Shown: piece by piece, positions 61,594 through 64,000 of the stretch
Position numbering within the stretch: position 1 is the first letter of the stretch
Layout of the letters: each line of letters starts with the position of its first letter
Assembly: GCA_016713025.1 (NCBI GenBank)
Contig: JADJPZ010000004.1
Location: 3,635,001 to 3,699,000, forward strand
Source: Saprospiraceae bacterium
Lineage (GTDB): Bacteria > Bacteroidota > Bacteroidia > Chitinophagales > Saprospiraceae
DNA: 64,000 nucleotides
Direction of reading: 5' to 3'
Notes under the pieces: generated by a model
What the model saw: only the letters and a program-made list of their open reading frames with translations
Database searches by the model: none
Told to the model about the DNA's origin: nothing
Translations under genes and position numbers: made by a program

Positions 61594-64000
61594 TCAGCTT
61601 TTGGTAAGTACTTCATCCAAATTCAAAATTGCATTACATACTAACGATAGTGCGGCAAATTCCACATCATCATAGCCTTCGTTTTCACCTGCCAGGCAAG
61701 TCAAATATTGATCTGACTTATATTTATTAGTGGCTTCTATATATAATTTTTTCAATGCATTGAGTTTTTCTGACTTTATATCCCTGTTTGTAGCAAGATG
61801 ATAGGCATAGGAAATCTTAGCATCAATATTTCCTTTTACAGTTTTGATCACCCGGCCTGCAAATTTGCCTGACAGATCCATATATACATCATCATTGAGC
61901 ATGACCAATGCCTGGAGTGGTGTATTCGTTCGGATACGTCTGGACAAACATACTTCCCTGCCTGCACCATCGAAAGTAGTCATACTTGGATAAGGACTGG
62001 TACGTTTCCAGTAGGTATATATCGCCTTACGATACCGATTGGGATAATTGCTCATTTTCCAGGTGGCACCATCATAGGGAGAACTCCAAGTACCTTCTGG
62101 TTGGAATGGCATCACAGGAGGTCCGTACATCGTATCATTTAATGCGCCAGAAACCGTTAATGCCTGATCTCTGACTTGTTCGGCACTCAAACGGATTCTC
62201 GGACCTCTGGCCAGCAAACGATTGAAAGGATCTCTCTCCTGAAGCTCTTTTGATACACCCGATGACTGCTGATAAGTGGCAGAAATTGCAATTTCCCTGA
62301 TGAGTCTCTTGATACTCCACTTATACTCGTGCATGAGTTGCCAGGAAAGGTAATCCATAAGTGCCTGATTGGATGGTGAGGCTCCCTGTGAACCGATGTT
62401 TTCTAATGTTTCCACCAGACCCGTACCAAATAACTGCTCCCATACCTTATTGACAATCGTCCTGGAAACTAAAGGATTGTTGATGTCTGTCATCCATTGT
62501 GCCATTCCAAGGCGGTTTTTAGGGGCATTTTCTGGAAATGGGTTCAAAATATGTGGTGTACTAGGTTGTACTTCCTTACCTTTTGACAACCACGAACCAC
62601 GTTCAAACAAGTGATTTTTTCTAAGTAATTCCTTTGGGTTTTCTATAATGACGGGAGTACTGGGTACTGACGCATTGACCAATTCATAAAATACTTTTTG
62701 TAAAGAATCGGAAGGAGATGTTTGTGAAGGTAAACCTCTTGTAAAATAAAACCAGTTGAATCGGATACCGTATTCATCAGGATTGGTGAGTTTTGAATTT
62801 TGATATTCAAAAACCAGATCATGAACACCAGCTTTTGGCATTATGGGTATAGAAACGTTGAACCAATGTACATTTTCTGGCTTATAAGGTTGCCATCTAC
62901 CTATGATTTCTCCTAAGTTATTGTCCAGTCTTATGATAAACTCACCTCCGGGTACGAAGACAGCAGTCTGGAAGATCAGTTGGGATTTACCATCAAGTGT
63001 CACATTGGGCATCCTTGCAGAGGCATTGGTTCTCATAGCCAAAAACTTGGTATCGCTAAGCTCACACCTTACAAAATCCCTGCATGCAATCGAATTGATG
63101 GAAGGTTGGAGAGTTTTTATAAATAACATCAATTCATTTTTGTAGCCTTCATCTACTTTGGTTGAAAGGTCTTTTTCCAAAAATGCCAATTTTTTGACCT
63201 GATCGGGATTGTAATGTCTGTACACCGGGTAGTCATGATAAGTATCCTCGTCCCTTGTATTGTTAAAAAAAGACATAAACTGAAAATACTCCTCATGTCT
63301 GAATGGGTCATAAGGATGGCTGTGGCATTGAACACATGCAAAAGTAGTACTCATCAGTCCTTCCCAGGTGGTATGGACCCGATCTATCACGGCAGCAACC
63401 CTGAATTCTTCATTGTCAGTGCCACCTTCATCATTGGTCATGGTATTTCTGTGAAAAGCCGTCGCGATATATTGGTCTTCTGTTGGATTTTCGAGCAGGT
63501 CTCCTGCCAGTTGCTCGGTGATGAACTGATCGTATGGTTTGTCTTCATTAAATGCCCTGATCAACCAATCCCTGTACCTCCAGATATCTCTGTGACCATC
63601 TCTTTCATATCCTTTGGTATCTGCATATCGGGCTATATCCAACCACATGGAAGCCCACTTTTCACCATAAGCGTTTGAAGACAGTAAAGCATCTATATAT
63701 TTGTCAATGTTGGAATAATTTTGATTTAACGATAGTCCCTTCATTGAAGGTAATCCTGTGACATCCAATGCAAGTCTCCGCTGTAAAATATTGGCTTCGG
63801 CTTTGGACGATGGATGGAGTTTATTGTTTTGTAATGCGTGCAGAATAAATTTATCTATGTCATTTTGAATCCACTTATCATTAATATCTGGTATCTCCGG
63901 TTTTTTGACGGGAACATACGCCCAATGTTCTCCCCATTGTGCTCCTTCATCGATCCATTTAGTCAGTATTGTTATTTCGTCTTTTGTAAGCGGATCTTTA
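61594..64000 (-). CDS. PSD1-type DUF1549/DUF1553 protein, N terminus cut by window edge
   Basis: The frame stays open to the right edge (WIDEGAQWGEHWAYVPVKKP is readable near 63950), so the gene starts outside. More than 800 residues are visible. Upstream part: DPLTKDEITILTKWIDEG, the end of a PSCyt1 cytochrome domain. Then DUF1549/PSCyt2 (DKFILHALQNNKLHPS to FACVQCHSHPYDPF, a CxxCH-like site), and DUF1553 (NRLGMAQWMTDINNPLVSRT, RVWEQLFG-type, ANRLSAEQVRDQ-like and RTNTPLQALVMLND). It is first of four linked genes. The role in family clusters is thought to be periplasmic catabolism of complex sugars, without firm proof. Confidence 0.92.
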   Translation of the reverse strand, partial: KDPLTKDEITILTKWIDEGAQWGEHWAYVPVKKPEIPDINDKWIQNDIDKFILHALQNNKLHPSSKAEANILQRRLALDVTGLPSMKGLSLNQNYSNIDKYIDALLSSNAYGEKWASMWLDIARYADTKGYERDGHRDIWRYRDWLIRAFNEDKPYDQFITEQLAGDLLENPTEDQYIATAFHRNTMTNDEGGTDNEEFRVAAVIDRVHTTWEGLMSTTFACVQCHSHPYDPFRHEEYFQFMSFFNNTRDEDTYHDYPVYRHYNPDQVKKLAFLEKDLSTKVDEGYKNELMLFIKTLQPSINSIACRDFVRCELSDTKFLAMRTNASARMPNVTLDGKSQLIFQTAVFVPGGEFIIRLDNNLGEIIGRWQPYKPENVHWFNVSIPIMPKAGVHDLVFEYQNSKLTNPDEYGIRFNWFYFTRGLPSQTSPSDSLQKVFYELVNASVPSTPVIIENPKELLRKNHLFERGSWLSKGKEVQPSTPHILNPFPENAPKNRLGMAQWMTDINNPLVSRTIVNKVWEQLFGTGLVETLENIGSQGASPSNQALMDYLSWQLMHEYKWSIKRLIREIAISATYQQSSGVSKELQERDPFNRLLARGPRIRLSAEQVRDQALTVSGALNDTMYGPPVMPFQPEGTWSSPYDGATWKMSNYPNRYRKAIYTYWKRTSPYPSMTTFDGAGREVCLSRRIRTNTPLQALVMLNDDVYMDLSGKFAGRVIKTVKGNIDAKISYAYHLATNRDIKSEKLNALKKLYIEATNKYKSDQYLTCLAGENEGYDDVEFAALSLVCNAILNLDEVLTKS

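Overview
The window reads as a chromosomal segment of an AT-rich, free-living Bacteroidota, most likely of the Saprospiria/Chitinophagia side (inferred from protein families, not computed). Supporting signs are promoters of the TAnnTTTG type, a GLPGLI-family protein beside an outer-membrane barrel, a CHU_C/FlgD-like C-terminal domain, a DUF1573 lipoprotein-like protein, a short CarB without the C-terminal MGS domain, and a crtI-crtB carotenoid pair. The left edge is the 5' part of a 16S rRNA gene on the minus strand, preceded by two tandem rRNA promoters.

Layout: 1-1.15 kb rRNA 5' end and leader; 1.3-7 kb minus-strand housekeeping genes (crtB, crtI, htpG, serA); 7-9.84 kb a decayed repeat-rich tract with REP-like palindromes, two copies of a ~230-bp cassette, a MITE-like element and fragments of HTH-regulator tails around two orphan proteins; 9.84-18.1 kb an acetyltransferase, a membrane EEP-fold protein, a lamin-tail surface protein, asd, a coiled-coil protein, radA and a DCC-family protein; 18.5-21.3 kb carB; 21.5-25.7 kb a lone Pycsar-effector-type membrane protein, a CotH-like/metallophosphatase pair and a zinc peptidase, with palindromic repeats between them; 25.8-31.4 kb GH9 cellulase, GLPGLI protein and outer-membrane barrel; 31.6 kb tRNA-Met(CAT); 31.8-37.3 kb a bacterial alpha-2-macroglobulin; 37.4-41 kb thioredoxin-like protein, DUF1573 protein and a two-component system; 41.5-44.3 kb the three-gene proton-translocating transhydrogenase; 44.4-45.4 kb a lipoprotein EEP hydrolase; 46-56 kb an accessory block with a giant (~2,730 residue) secreted protein, a membrane partner and a cysteine-hydrolase gene; 56.1-64 kb a PhnA-type protein, an acyl-ACP desaturase and a four-gene set (PSD1-type DUF1549/DUF1553, DUF1501, sugar-phosphate isomerase-like, DUF2231/cytochrome c/LRR) like those abundant in planctomycetes.

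The most striking property is that at least six otherwise well-conserved genes carry one-base lesions: radA (in-frame TAA in the zinc finger), carB (two +1 shifts in A runs), the Pycsar-type gene (+1 in a T10 run), the giant gene (-1 in an A run), the NlpC/P60-like gene (-1), and the desaturase (in-frame TAG). Most indels lie in homopolymers, so assembly error is the leading explanation, but the substitutions are not so easily dismissed. The best candidates for undescribed biology are the giant secreted protein with a nucleotidyltransferase-like signature near its N terminus together with its adjacent membrane protein, and the several families of short palindromic or inverted-repeat elements.
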